This document shows positions 52,709 through 61,249 of a stretch of 64,000 bases of DNA, piece after piece. The stretch is from CAVVXN01 sp963772585 (GTDB lineage: Bacteria; Planctomycetota; PLA2; JAEUHO01). A program made the translations under genes and the position numbers. Numbering within the stretch: position 1 is the first letter of the stretch; every line of letters begins with the position of its first letter. Under the pieces are notes generated by a model, which was not told where the DNA came from, did no database searches, and saw only the letters and a list, made by a program, of their open reading frames with translations. The stretch is taken from NCBI GenBank assembly GCA_963772585.1, contig CAVYXV010000002.1:682001-746000 (forward strand), written 5' to 3'.

Positions 52709-53039
52709 TCACTCGCCGTACGTCGCGGTCGTCTCTCCACTCGGGAGATCGACGGTCACGAAGATCTCTCCGCCCATGCCCTGGAGGCCGTCCCGGGCGC
52801 TCTCGCAGAGCGGGGAGGCGAGCTCGTAGGTCGCACGCCGGGCCCATCCTCGAGTGTCGAGACGCTCTCGGCGCGGGTCGACCGGTGAGCCGGGACGCCT
52901 CCCACCGATCCCTCGTAGGCGGTCTGGGGGGGAACATCGCCGCGGCCGTCTCGGAGACCTCCGGCGCCTCGGTCCACGAGGGCGGCCCCTTGCCGCAGTC
53001 AGGGAGCAGGAACAGGATCGAAGCGACCACCGGACTCAT
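52709..53039 (-). pseudogene. Small exported protein gene with two apparent frameshifts
   Basis: The N-terminal text is in one frame from ATG 53039 (MSPVVASILFLLP, then VSETAAAMFPP). The next segment QTAYEGSVGGV is in a second frame after the G7 run 52926-52932. The C-terminus TYELASPLCESARDG, GEIFVTVDLPSGETTATYGE and stop at 52709 is in a third. Joined, they make an exported protein of about 110 residues. No family is recognised. The remaining gap bases 52374-52708 and 53040-53181 show nothing. Confidence 0.4.
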
Positions 53040-53181
53040 GAGCGTCTTGGCGACCCTCTCCTCGCCCACCGGATCGCGCGACGAAGCACGGCCGAGCGGC
53101 GACAGCCCTGCGGTCCCCGAGATTCCTGAACCCTTTTTCCGGAGGCGTGCGTTCCGGGGCTGAACGACAAGGAGGCTTTCC

Positions 53182-54069
53182 ATGATGCGCACGACCGGGT
53201 GGACGATTCTCGCAATGACGGCGCTGCTCCTGGCGGCTCCGCCGGGCCGGGCCGGGGAGGGGCCGGCCGCGGAGAAGGTCCGGGCAATCGACGCGCGGCT
53301 CGCGAAGCTGCCCGACCTCGCGCACGAGCCGCAAGGTCCCAACGCCCCCCACTACGCGGCGTACATGGCCGCATACGAAGCGGTCGGCGAGACGCTGCGG
53401 CTGCTCCGGGGCGACGACGCCGCGTGGGCCTACGCGCGGCCGAAGCTCGTCGCGTTGCTGGACGGGGCCGATACGGATTCCGTACGGGCGGGCCTCCTGA
53501 AGATCGTGCTCTTCGATTCCGGCAACGGGGGCCCGAGGGCGGCGGCCCGCACGCTCGCCGCGCACCCGGAGGCCTTCGACACGAACCTCCTCGTCAAGGC
53601 CTACGAGCGGGGTGTCGAAGCCGCCGCTCCCTTGCTGGAGAAGCGCTGCCACTACGACCCGGACCGCATGATCGACGTGGCGCCGGCGGCGAGTCTCGCC
53701 CTGCAGGGAAACGAAGCCGGCCGCCGGGTGCTGGAGGCCGTGTTCGAGACCCCGATCCTCGTGCGAACGCGCCCGGACACCTGGTTCGCCGCGGCGATCG
53801 GCCTCCGCGCGCTCGGAGAGAAGGACGCCTGGACGCGAGCGGCCGCGGCGGCGGAGACGGAGGTCCGGCAGAGGCTCGACGGCGGAGACGTCCGGGCCGC
53901 GGCCTCCTACGTGCTGACCATGGAGTACTACCACGGCGCTATCCTCCACGACCATGCCGTGAGCCTGGCCTTCATGTGTCGTCCCGCGGATCGGCACGTG
54001 CAGGAGCACCTCGACGACCTGACGACCGGCGAGGCGGTCTGGGCTCGATTCCGGGAGGTGCAACACTGA
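53182..54069 (+). CDS. Secreted alpha-helical protein of unknown function
   Basis: A 295-residue protein with a signal peptide (WTILAMTALLLAAPPGRAG). The rest is helical with a repeat-like look (LAKLPDLAHEP; RAGLLKIVLFDSGNGGPRAAARTLAAHPEAF), perhaps HEAT-type. The final helix contains EYYHGAILHDHAVSLAF. Start ATG 53182 has AAGGAGG at good spacing. It ends 16 bases before the ECF sigma gene on the same strand and probably shares its promoter, so it may be a target or sensor partner of that system. Confidence 0.7.
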   Translation: MMRTTGWTILAMTALLLAAPPGRAGEGPAAEKVRAIDARLAKLPDLAHEPQGPNAPHYAAYMAAYEAVGETLRLLRGDDAAWAYARPKLVALLDGADTDSVRAGLLKIVLFDSGNGGPRAAARTLAAHPEAFDTNLLVKAYERGVEAAAPLLEKRCHYDPDRMIDVAPAASLALQGNEAGRRVLEAVFETPILVRTRPDTWFAAAIGLRALGEKDAWTRAAAAAETEVRQRLDGGDVRAAASYVLTMEYYHGAILHDHAVSLAFMCRPADRHVQEHLDDLTTGEAVWARFREVQH

Positions 54070-54085
54070 GCGAGGAGGCGACCCC

Positions 54086-54631
54086 TTGAAGGCACTCGGG
54101 CTGCCGGCGGAATCGCGCTCGGCGCCGGATGCCGGGGAGCAGCGCCTGGTGCGCCTCGTGGCGGCGCACCAAGCCGCTCTCTATCGCTACCTCCTCTATC
54201 TCGGGTGCGACGCGACCCTGGCCGAGGATCTCGTCCAGGAGACGTTTCTCGCCGCGTGGGAGAAGCGCTGGGAGGACCGTGGCCCGTCGGCAACGGCGGC
54301 CTGGCTGCGCACGATTGCGCGAAACCGCTTCTACTCCCACGTGCGCCGCCGCCGCGTGCGCCCCGCGTTCCACGATCTGGCCGCGGCGGACGCTGCGTGG
54401 GCCGCGCGGCACGGGGAGGACGACGGCGAGGCGGTGCTCGACGCCCTGCGCGCCTGCCTGGACGGACTCACGGCGAAGGTGCGGACCGTGCTCGATGGCT
54501 TCTACCGCGATCGGCATTCCCGCGAACGCATCGCCCGCGACACCGGCATGACGGCCAACGGCGTCAAGACCCTGCTCCGGCGCACGCGGGGTCGGCTCCG
54601 GGACTGCGTGACACGGAGGCTCGAGGCGTGA
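54086..54631 (+). CDS. ECF-type RNA polymerase sigma factor
   Basis: A 181-residue sigma factor. Region 2: LVAAHQAALYRYLLYLGCD, LAEDLVQETFLAAWE and TAAWLRTIARNRFYSHVRRRR. Region 4: LDGLTAKVRTVLDGFYRDRHSRERIARDTGMTANGVKTLLRRTRGRL. TTG start with GAGGAGG upstream. The stop overlaps the downstream start (GTGA), so it is coupled to a membrane-anchored FecR-like protein that is likely its regulator. Such pairs respond to envelope signals; the target promoters are unknown. Confidence 0.88.
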   Translation: MKALGLPAESRSAPDAGEQRLVRLVAAHQAALYRYLLYLGCDATLAEDLVQETFLAAWEKRWEDRGPSATAAWLRTIARNRFYSHVRRRRVRPAFHDLAAADAAWAARHGEDDGEAVLDALRACLDGLTAKVRTVLDGFYRDRHSRERIARDTGMTANGVKTLLRRTRGRLRDCVTRRLEA

Positions 54632-56151
54632 GCTCGGCAGAGGACCGCATGATCGAGGTCGCCCTCGCCGAGGTTCTCGGCGGGCGTGCTCCGCCGGATC
54701 TGACCGGGCGGATCCTCGACGAGGCGCGCCTCCGGCGGACCCGACGCGTTCGACGGCGACGGTGGGCGGCGGTCGCGGCGGCGGCGGTCGCCGTGGGCAT
54801 CGGCCTGGTCCTGCGGTCGCGCGAGCGAACGACCCTCCCGGTCCGCCTGACGTTGGATCGCGAGGTCTCCGTGGAGGGTCCGGGGGGGCAGCGCCGACGC
54901 GACGTCGCGCTGACCGCGGGCGACCGCCTCGTCGTCCGCGACGCCACGGCCAGGATCGCGCTGCCCGGCGGAGGAGCCCTCTTCGCGGCCCCGGGATCCG
55001 TCATCGCGATCGAAGGGCCGTCCGGTCGGCCCCTCCCGACGCTTCGCGACGGCTCCGCGACGGTCGCGAGCGGGGATCGGGAAGAGCGCATCGCGACGCC
55101 GCTGGGCGAGATCGGACTCGCGCCGAACGCCCGTGCCGACGTGGACCTCCCCCTTCCTCCCGGCGTGGACGCGGTGTCCCGAGCGCGCCGGACCGAACGC
55201 GCCCTCGCCGGGACCGCCGCGCCGCCGTCCCTGCTGGTCGGATGCACCCGGGGCTCGGGCCGGCTCGTCTCCGCCGGGGGCTCCGCGCCCATTGCCGCAG
55301 GTCGGCTCGCCGTGGCGGCGCCGGGCGAAGCGCCACGGGTCGGCCCGTACCCGACCGCCGACCTCCGCCGCGCGCTGGACGCGCTCCTCGCGGATGCCGG
55401 CCTCGCCACCGACGACACGGACCCCCGAACGGCCGACGGGCGCGACCGGCTCAAGCGCGCGGGGGATGCCCTCTCCAAGATCGCACGTCGCGTGGCGTCG
55501 GATCCGTCCGCGCGTCTCTACCTCGTGGGCCGGTTGCAGGCGCTGCCCGACGGGGAGCGGCAGACCGATCTCCGCCGCGAGCTCGCCGGCATCCTCGCGC
55601 GCGACCCGGAGCTCCTGGCGCGGGGTCTTCTCGAGCAGTTGGTCACGAGGGAACCCGCACTGCTCGCGGCGGGGGACCTGTTGCGGTTGGCGGAAGGCGG
55701 CCTCGGAGCGGCGGAGGCGGCTCTCGAAGCGCGCCTTCGCGCCGAGGGCGATCGCGGCGACGTCACGGCGGCGCTCTTCCTCGCCGTCCGCGGCAGCGAC
55801 GCCGGTCGCGCGGTGCTCGGGGCTCACGCCGCCTTCGGCGAGGTCTTCCCGTACTTCCCGGATCGGGTCCTGGAGGGAGCGGCCGGCCTCTCGGCGCTGG
55901 GCGACGACGGTCCCTGGAGGGCGGCCGTGCGGCGCGTCCGTGAGGAAGCGATGGCGCGCGCGGAAGCAGGCGACCTCGACCGCGCCCGCTGGCTGGCGAC
56001 GAGGGCCGGATACTTCGCCCCGCTCGCGAGGGGGAACGCCACGCCCCTCGCCGATCTCTCCGCCCGCGTGGCCGCCTACCAACGGGAGCGGCTGGACGGC
56101 CTGCGCGACAGGGACGACGTGCAGCGCGTCTTCGACGATCTCCTCCGGTAG
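54628..56151 (+). CDS. FecR-like membrane-anchored regulator, probable anti-sigma
   Basis: A 507-residue protein: cytoplasmic N-terminus of about 45 residues (MIEVALAEVLGGRAPPDLTG) that could bind the sigma factor, one membrane helix (WAAVAAAAVAVGIGLVL), then a FecR-type beta region (VALTAGDRLVVRDATARIALPGG, GSVIAIEG, DGSATVAS, TPLGEIGLAPNARAD). A helical C-terminal half follows (about 250-507) without a family match. The GTG start overlaps the sigma stop. Anti-sigma function is inferred from order, topology and the FecR-like part. Confidence 0.75.
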   Translation: MSSAEDRMIEVALAEVLGGRAPPDLTGRILDEARLRRTRRVRRRRWAAVAAAAVAVGIGLVLRSRERTTLPVRLTLDREVSVEGPGGQRRRDVALTAGDRLVVRDATARIALPGGGALFAAPGSVIAIEGPSGRPLPTLRDGSATVASGDREERIATPLGEIGLAPNARADVDLPLPPGVDAVSRARRTERALAGTAAPPSLLVGCTRGSGRLVSAGGSAPIAAGRLAVAAPGEAPRVGPYPTADLRRALDALLADAGLATDDTDPRTADGRDRLKRAGDALSKIARRVASDPSARLYLVGRLQALPDGERQTDLRRELAGILARDPELLARGLLEQLVTREPALLAAGDLLRLAEGGLGAAEAALEARLRAEGDRGDVTAALFLAVRGSDAGRAVLGAHAAFGEVFPYFPDRVLEGAAGLSALGDDGPWRAAVRRVREEAMARAEAGDLDRARWLATRAGYFAPLARGNATPLADLSARVAAYQRERLDGLRDRDDVQRVFDDLLR

Positions 56152-56259
56152 ATCAGGCCATCCCTCGGGGAGCCGTCCAAGGGACCTCTCGCGTCGACGG
56201 GAAGCCGATGGGGCCTCGGTCGTCGCCCCGTCCCGGCCCCGCTCTCGGCAGGCGGCGGA

Positions 56260-56733
56260 TCAGCGGATCTGTGTGGCGAGGTAGTTCTCGACGCCGACCT
56301 GCTTGATCAGCGCGACCTGTGCCTCCAGCCAGTCGATGTGCTGCTCCTCGTCGCGGAGGATCCCTTCCAGGAGGGCGCGGGAGGCGTTGTCGCCGGCCTC
56401 GACGCACTGCTGGATGGCCTTGTTGAGCCGAGCCACCGCCTCGAGCTCCAGCCCCAGGTCGCTGTCGAGCTGCTGGGGCACGGTCTCTCCGACCTTGATC
56501 CTCCCCAGCCGGGTGACGTTGGGGATCCCCTCCAGGAAGAGGATGCGCTCGATCAACGCCTCCGCGTGTCTCATCTCGTCGATGGACTCCTTGCGGATGG
56601 CGTCGTAGAGGCGCTCGTAGCCCCAGTTGTGGCACATCTCCGCGTGGAGGAAGTACTGGTTGATCGCGGTCAGCTCGGCACTCAGCACGTCGTCCAGCAG
56701 CGCGACCAACTCGTCCTTCTGTTCGTGGATCAT
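56260..56733 (-). CDS. bfr: Bacterioferritin
   Basis: A 157-residue iron-storage and detoxification protein forming a 24-mer shell. The di-iron ferroxidase ligands are all visible: Glu20, Glu53, His56, Glu96, Glu129, His132 (motifs SAELTAINQYF, DEMRHAE, LELEAV, RDEEQHIDWLE). Met54, the heme ligand, is kept, so heme-binding bacterioferritin rather than plain ferritin. ATG 56733 has GAGGAGACGAGGC upstream and gives the normal length. No bacterioferritin-associated ferredoxin gene is adjacent. It is probably iron- or peroxide-regulated, but no operator was seen. Confidence 0.95.
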   Translation of the reverse strand: MIHEQKDELVALLDDVLSAELTAINQYFLHAEMCHNWGYERLYDAIRKESIDEMRHAEALIERILFLEGIPNVTRLGRIKVGETVPQQLDSDLGLELEAVARLNKAIQQCVEAGDNASRALLEGILRDEEQHIDWLEAQVALIKQVGVENYLATQIR

Positions 56734-57283
56734 GCCTCGTCTCCTCGATCCGCCTCGCGGGACCGACTCCCTGGGGGGACGCCCCTGCTCAAGGCACGAG
56801 TGTCGCACGGGTGTCGGGGTCGGCCCGCGCCCTCGATACGCCCGGCAAGGGCGTGCCGACGACCGTCCCTGGGTTCGACGCGTCGTGGACCCTGCCTACT
56901 CGGACGTGTCGGAGGGGATCACGATCGGCGATGGGAAGCGTCGAAGTCCACGGCAACCGGATCGAAGTCGTAACCGAGGGATCCGCGCGTCCATGCCGTC
57001 GCCTCCCTGTGTGTCGGGGTCCCCCTTCGGCGGGCCGCGAGGTTCCCTTCTGTTCTTGCCGCCACCCGCAACCGAGGCTCCGGGCGCGCGATGCCCACGA
57101 CCGATTCGCCGTACCGGATCCCTCTCGCCCGCCGTGTGCCGGGAACCGGGGGGAGGGATGGGTCCGTGAACGAGAACGGCGGTCCACCGCCACCCCCACC
57201 GCCCCCCGACTCCCGACCCCCGACCCCCGACCCCTGACTCCGGCGCCGGCCGGCTACCCTCGGGCGCCCGTGGAGGCCCACCC
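56734..57283. other. Divergent intergenic region with a heptamer repeat
   Basis: About 550 bases between bacterioferritin and LD-carboxypeptidase. Near its right end (57207-57238) are about five degenerate tandem copies of CGACCCC. No gene, known RNA or clear operator was recognised in the rest. Confidence 0.4.
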
Positions 57284-58327
57284 ATGCTGAAGCCCCGCCG
57301 TCTTCGCGCCGGCGACACGATCGCGGCGGTTTCCCTCTCCTGGGGCGGGCCGGGTGCCTGCCCGCACCGATACGAGGCCGGGAAACGACAGCTCGAGGAG
57401 GCGTTCGGCGTGACGGTGGTGGAAATGCCGCACGCGCTTCGCGATCCGGAGTGGATCCGCGCCAACCCCCGCGCCCGGGCCGACGACCTCATGGCCGCGT
57501 TCGCCGACCCGTCGGTGGACGGCATCGTCTCGACGATCGGGGGAGACGACTCGATCCGCATCCTCCCCCACCTCGATCTGGGCGTGATCCGCGAACACCC
57601 GAAGGTCTTCCTCGGATTCTCGGACACCACCGTCACGCACCTCGCGTGCTACCGCGCCGGCCTCGTCTCGTTCTACGGGCCGGCCGTGATGGCCGGCTTC
57701 GCCGAGAACGCGGGGATCTTCCCCTACATGGCGGACTCGGTACGGCGGACGCTCTTCGAGACAGCGCCCGTCGGCCGCGTGCTTCCCAACGGGGACGGCT
57801 GGACATCCGAGCGCCTGGAGTGGAGCGACCCGGCCAACCAGGTTCGCCGCCGCCGGCTGGCGTCGTCGACGGGCTGGCGCGTCCTCCAGGGAGCCGCCGT
57901 CCGTCGCGGCCGCCTGATCGGCGGGTGCCTGGAGGTGCTCGACTGGCTGCGCGGCACGGAGGTCTGGCCGCCGCTCGACAAGTGGCAGGATGCGATCCTC
58001 TTCCTCGAGACGTCGGAAGAGGCGCCGGCGCCGCGCGATGTCGCGCGCCACCTGCGCACCCTCGCCGCCCTCGGCGTCCTGGAGCGCTTGTCGGGGATCC
58101 TCCTCGGCCGCCCGGGAGGAGAGGTGGGACCCGACCACTTCGATGAGTACGACAACGCGCTCCTGCAGGTGGTCGCCGGCGAGCAGGGCCACCGGGACCT
58201 TCCGATCGTCACGCGCATGGACTTCGGACATACCGACCCGACGTTCGTCCTCCCGTACGGCGTCGAAGCCGCCATCGACGCCGACCACGGCACGCTCACC
58301 ATCCTGGAGAGCGGCGTCGTCGGTTAG
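57284..58327 (+). CDS. LD-carboxypeptidase, peptidase family S66 (MccF-like)
   Basis: A 347-residue serine peptidase. The S66 Ser-Glu-His triad is visible: Ser113 in FLGFSDTT, Glu217 in GGCLEVLDWL, His316 in RMDFGHTDP. IVSTIGGDDSIRILPHLD is the family pattern before the nucleophile. Members trim muropeptides in wall recycling or, in the MccF branch, inactivate microcin C-like nucleotide-peptides. The sequence does not decide which. ATG 57284 has GGAGG seven bases upstream. The C-terminus (DADHGTLTILES) looks complete. The stop TAG is formed at the edge of element copy C. Confidence 0.92.
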   Translation: MLKPRRLRAGDTIAAVSLSWGGPGACPHRYEAGKRQLEEAFGVTVVEMPHALRDPEWIRANPRARADDLMAAFADPSVDGIVSTIGGDDSIRILPHLDLGVIREHPKVFLGFSDTTVTHLACYRAGLVSFYGPAVMAGFAENAGIFPYMADSVRRTLFETAPVGRVLPNGDGWTSERLEWSDPANQVRRRRLASSTGWRVLQGAAVRRGRLIGGCLEVLDWLRGTEVWPPLDKWQDAILFLETSEEAPAPRDVARHLRTLAALGVLERLSGILLGRPGGEVGPDHFDEYDNALLQVVAGEQGHRDLPIVTRMDFGHTDPTFVLPYGVEAAIDADHGTLTILESGVVG

Positions 58328-58504
58328 GGCCCGGCCGGGAATGAGCGTTGAGAAAGACGCTTCGCTACGCGTCGGATGTGGTCATGACGAGGGAGCGGAT
58401 CCGGAGGCTTGGCGCCAGCTACACTGAGGAATTCGCGACCGAGGAGGGGCCGCAGACGGGGTGGAGGCGAGTGGAAAGGGCGACAGTGATTCACGGACGG
58501 GCCC
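58327..58504 (+). mobile_element. 178-bp MITE-like element, copy C
   Basis: Third copy, opposite orientation to A and B. Ends GGGCCCGGCCGGGAAT and, inverted, GGGCCCGTCCGTGAAT pair at 14 of 16 positions. Flanks are TTA (58324-58326) and TTG (58505-58507), possibly one diverged 3-bp duplication. It sits exactly at the LD-carboxypeptidase stop. Confidence 0.8.
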
Positions 58505-58529
58505 TTGGGCGGCGAGTCGACGCACCTCG

Positions 58530-59693
58530 CTATCGAGATGCGTCGAGCGCCGTCGCACCGGAATCCGCTGGACCCCGCCCCACGTCCTCCGACGGCGAAG
58601 GCACGGTCAGCGAATCGTAGTCGCGCGCGTACAGGACGCCCTCGCACGCGACGGTGAGCCGGATGGAGCCGCCGTCGTAGGCGTCGAGCATCGCGGGATC
58701 CCAGCGTCCCCCCCGACGGAGCCCATTCGGGAGCAGCGCCTGCCGATCGATGACCAAGCGGCGCGCGGCCCGCTGCCAGCAGTCCGGTGCCGTCCCCCCC
58801 ACACCCTCCAGCATCCGGTTCAGGGCCGCCCAGTCCTCCGGGGCGCCGTGGGGCGGGCCGACGCTCCAGGCGAGCGGGGACGCCAGCACGGGGCCGGCGA
58901 GCGTGCGCAGCGCCGCGCGGGCCTCCGGCGTGTCGTTCCCCTCGAAGACGAGCTGCGTGAGGATCGCGTTCGCCACGTCGCGCCCCGCACGCGCGTCCGA
59001 TGGCTGCCGCCACCGGCGCAGCCGGTCGAAGCGACGGAGATCCACGCCGAAGGGAGGTGCCTCGCGATGCCGGCGCGCGTCCTCGTCGACCACCCGTGCC
59101 GCGAGCGCGACCTCCAGGGCGCACCCCGCGACCCCCGCGTCGTCGAGGAGGGGCTCCCCCGCTTCGCAGGCGCGGGCGACGACCTCCAGCGCGGACCGGG
59201 CACGCTCGCGGTAGAGCATGCTCCGTGTCATGCCGTAGTCCTCGACGACGGCTTGCGCAGCGGGCAGGTGGTCGCGGAGGTCGCCGGGCCGCCCTCGGGG
59301 GCGGATCCAGCCTTCCGCGTCCTGGTGTCGCCTCAGGAAGGCGAGGCCGCCAGCGACGACGCGCGCCAGGGGATGCGTTCCCCGCTGCGTGTAGCCGGCT
59401 CGGAGGTAGACCAGGAGTACGCGGCCCGTCAGATCGGGGTCGTCCGACGTGGCCGCGCCCTTGGGAAGCCCGTCCTCCCAGCCGCCGTCTTCGGCCTGCA
59501 TTGCGGCCAGCCACGGCATGTGGATCACGGTCTTGGGGGATCGTCGATCGGCCGACGCCGAGGCAGCGTCCTCGGCGGTCGCGACGGCACCCGACAAGGG
59601 CGCCACCCGCGCGCGGGCCCCATCGGCGGCGGCACCGCAACCGGCAAGGGCTGCAGCGGCGAGAAGCCACGGAAAACGACCGACGTGAGACAA
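58530..59693 (-). CDS. Lipoprotein with alpha/alpha-toroid-like repeats
   Basis: A 387-residue lipoprotein (signal and lipobox LAGC near residue 19). After a linker, repeats such as PWLAAMQAEDGGWEDGLP and ALAFLRRHQDAEGWIRP resemble the QxxDGGW repeats of prenyltransferase/squalene-cyclase-type toroids. Such repeats also occur in non-enzymatic bacterial exported proteins. No catalytic Asp box of cyclases is evident, so a structural or binding role is likelier. TTG start with GAGGGG upstream. It ends just beyond element copy C. Confidence 0.68.
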   Translation of the reverse strand: MSHVGRFPWLLAAAALAGCGAAADGARARVAPLSGAVATAEDAASASADRRSPKTVIHMPWLAAMQAEDGGWEDGLPKGAATSDDPDLTGRVLLVYLRAGYTQRGTHPLARVVAGGLAFLRRHQDAEGWIRPRGRPGDLRDHLPAAQAVVEDYGMTRSMLYRERARSALEVVARACEAGEPLLDDAGVAGCALEVALAARVVDEDARRHREAPPFGVDLRRFDRLRRWRQPSDARAGRDVANAILTQLVFEGNDTPEARAALRTLAGPVLASPLAWSVGPPHGAPEDWAALNRMLEGVGGTAPDCWQRAARRLVIDRQALLPNGLRRGGRWDPAMLDAYDGGSIRLTVACEGVLYARDYDSLTVPSPSEDVGRGPADSGATALDASR

Positions 59694-59749
59694 GCAGCCC
59701 CCTCACGACCCTCAACGGTCGGAGGCAGGTCGCGGTTCACCGCCGCGCG

Positions 59750-60217
59750 CTACGGGCCGGAGGGGATCTCCGGCTCGACGAGGTGGGCGAGGAGGGCGAG
59801 CGACTCCTGCCAGCCCATCACGGCGAACTCCGCGGGGATGGCCGCGGGGAGGCCCTTCTGCTCGATCCTCAACTCCGTTCCGGTGAGGACGGGCGCGAAG
59901 CGGATCGTGACCGCCATCTCGCCGGGGAGGTCCGGGTCGTCGAAGCGATCCGTGTAGCGAATGCACGCGCCGGGTGTGAGCTCGACATAGGTGCCGCCGA
60001 AGCGGTGACGCTCGCCCGTCCCGAAGTTCGTGAACGACATCCGGTAGACCCCGCCGACCCTCGCGTCCATCTCGTGGACGTGCCCGGTGAAGCCGTGCGG
60101 CGGCAGCCACTTGACCATCGCATCGGGGTCGAGGAACGCCCGATACACCCGCTCGGGCGGGGCCCGCAGCACGCGGTGGAAGGTGACGGTGTGGGTGTCG
60201 GCATTCCGTGCAGCCAC
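59750..60217 (-). CDS. SRPBCC (AHSA1-like) family protein
   Basis: A 155-residue START/Bet v 1-like helix-grip protein: VTFHRVLRAPPERVYRAFLDPDAMVKWLPP, MDARVGGVYRMSF and the C-terminal helix (GWQESLALLAHLVEPE). This is the AHA1/polyketide-cyclase-like group common in environmental bacteria. Individual functions are mostly unknown; the fold binds hydrophobic ligands. GTG 60217 has GGAGGA seven bases upstream and begins right before the domain. The long frame open upstream is shadow. Confidence 0.88.
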   Translation of the reverse strand: MAARNADTHTVTFHRVLRAPPERVYRAFLDPDAMVKWLPPHGFTGHVHEMDARVGGVYRMSFTNFGTGERHRFGGTYVELTPGACIRYTDRFDDPDLPGEMAVTIRFAPVLTGTELRIEQKGLPAAIPAEFAVMGWQESLALLAHLVEPEIPSGP

Positions 60218-60302
60218 GGCGATTCCTCCGGGACCGCCGCGGAGAGTAGCCTCCCGCGGAGGCATCCGCAGGCCCCCTCCCCCGAGCCGTTCCCGAGCCG
60301 GA

Positions 60303-60752
60303 TCAAGCCCCACCGGGCGTCGGTGTGCGGTCCACGGAAACGCCCACCTCGTCGCTGTCGTCGCCCGCGTCGAGCGCCTGCACGCCCGTGAAGCGAAGGG
60401 TGGCGGACGCGTTGTCGTACACGAAGTCCGCGCCTTCCTTCCAGCCGGCGTTCGACAACAGGCCCCCGTAGTAGGCGGCCATCGCCGCCGCCGAGGTGCC
60501 TCGCGGGAAGATGTGGCGCCCGTACTGCTCGTTCGCGGCGACATCTTCCTGCCAGCCGTCGCGAATCGGCGTGCGCCCGGCCTTCGTCACGCTGAGAAAC
60601 GTGATCGCGCGCTGGGACAGGACGGGCCCGTCGGGCGAGGACTGCCCGGCGTTCACGGCGAACGTCACCCGGCCGTCGAATGGCGTCGCCTTGGGTCCCC
60701 CGCAGCCGATCGCCAGCAATCCGCCCAGAAGAACGACGTGCCGAACGCCCAT
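60303..60752 (-). CDS. Putative lipoprotein
   Basis: A 149-residue protein with signal and lipobox LLAIGC. The mature part contains FDGRVTFAVNAGQSSPDGP, YGRHIFPRGTSAAAMAAYY and LRFTGVQALDAGDDSDEVGV. I recognise no family; a beta-rich binding domain is likely. ATG 60752 has GGGAG at good spacing. It lies upstream of the SRPBCC gene on the same strand with an 85-base gap, and may be co-transcribed. Confidence 0.7.
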   Translation of the reverse strand: MGVRHVVLLGGLLAIGCGGPKATPFDGRVTFAVNAGQSSPDGPVLSQRAITFLSVTKAGRTPIRDGWQEDVAANEQYGRHIFPRGTSAAAMAAYYGGLLSNAGWKEGADFVYDNASATLRFTGVQALDAGDDSDEVGVSVDRTPTPGGA

Positions 60753-60785
60753 CGGTTTCTCCCGAAAGCCCGGTCGGCGCGATGG

Positions 60786-61239
60786 CTATCGCCGCGGCGC
60801 CGATCGGATGTCCATGGTGGTCGTTTCGCCATCGCGAACCAACTCCGTCGCCTGCGCCTCCTCGCGGCCGACCGCGCTGCGGGCGTGGATGCGGTGGCGC
60901 CCCCACCGGTTCGTCCGTCCCCGCCCGGAGGACGCGCCCGCGAACGCACACGCTGGGGACCTCGAAGTCGCGGGGGTCGCGAAACGACCGGTCGAGTTCC
61001 GCTTCCAAGGCAGCGAGGACCGCGTCGTCGTCGCGAACGTACTCCTGCTCCACGACGGCACTCGTCGCGGACTCCTCCCCGGGTGCGCCGCGAAGGAGAC
61101 CCTCGTGCACGTCCTCGGCCGCGCGCTTCACGGAAGCGGTTGCCGGCACGTGCGCCCCGGGCCGCGCAATCCGGACGACGAGCACGAGCGCGAGGGCCGC
61201 CCCTCCGAGTCCCCGGACCGGCCAACCGCCGTGCCGCAT
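60786..61239 (-). pseudogene. Small exported protein gene, frameshifted at a C5/G5 run
   Basis: From ATG 61239: an N-terminal hydrophobic segment (GLGGAALALVLVVRI), a helical charged middle (VVEQEYVRDDDAVLAALEAEL), then VCVRGRVLRAGTDEPVG, the start of a carboxypeptidase-regulatory-like beta domain. At the run 60900-60904 removal of one base continues it as RHRIHARSA and LVRDGETTTMDIR to a stop at 60786, about 150 residues. It may be a real gene with a one-base error. Confidence 0.4.
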
Positions 61240-61249
61240 GTCCCCATGA

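Noticed and set aside
57207..57238. Tandem CGACCCC heptamers as a regulatory or CRISPR-like array
   Set aside because: Only about five short degenerate copies; simple low-complexity sequence.
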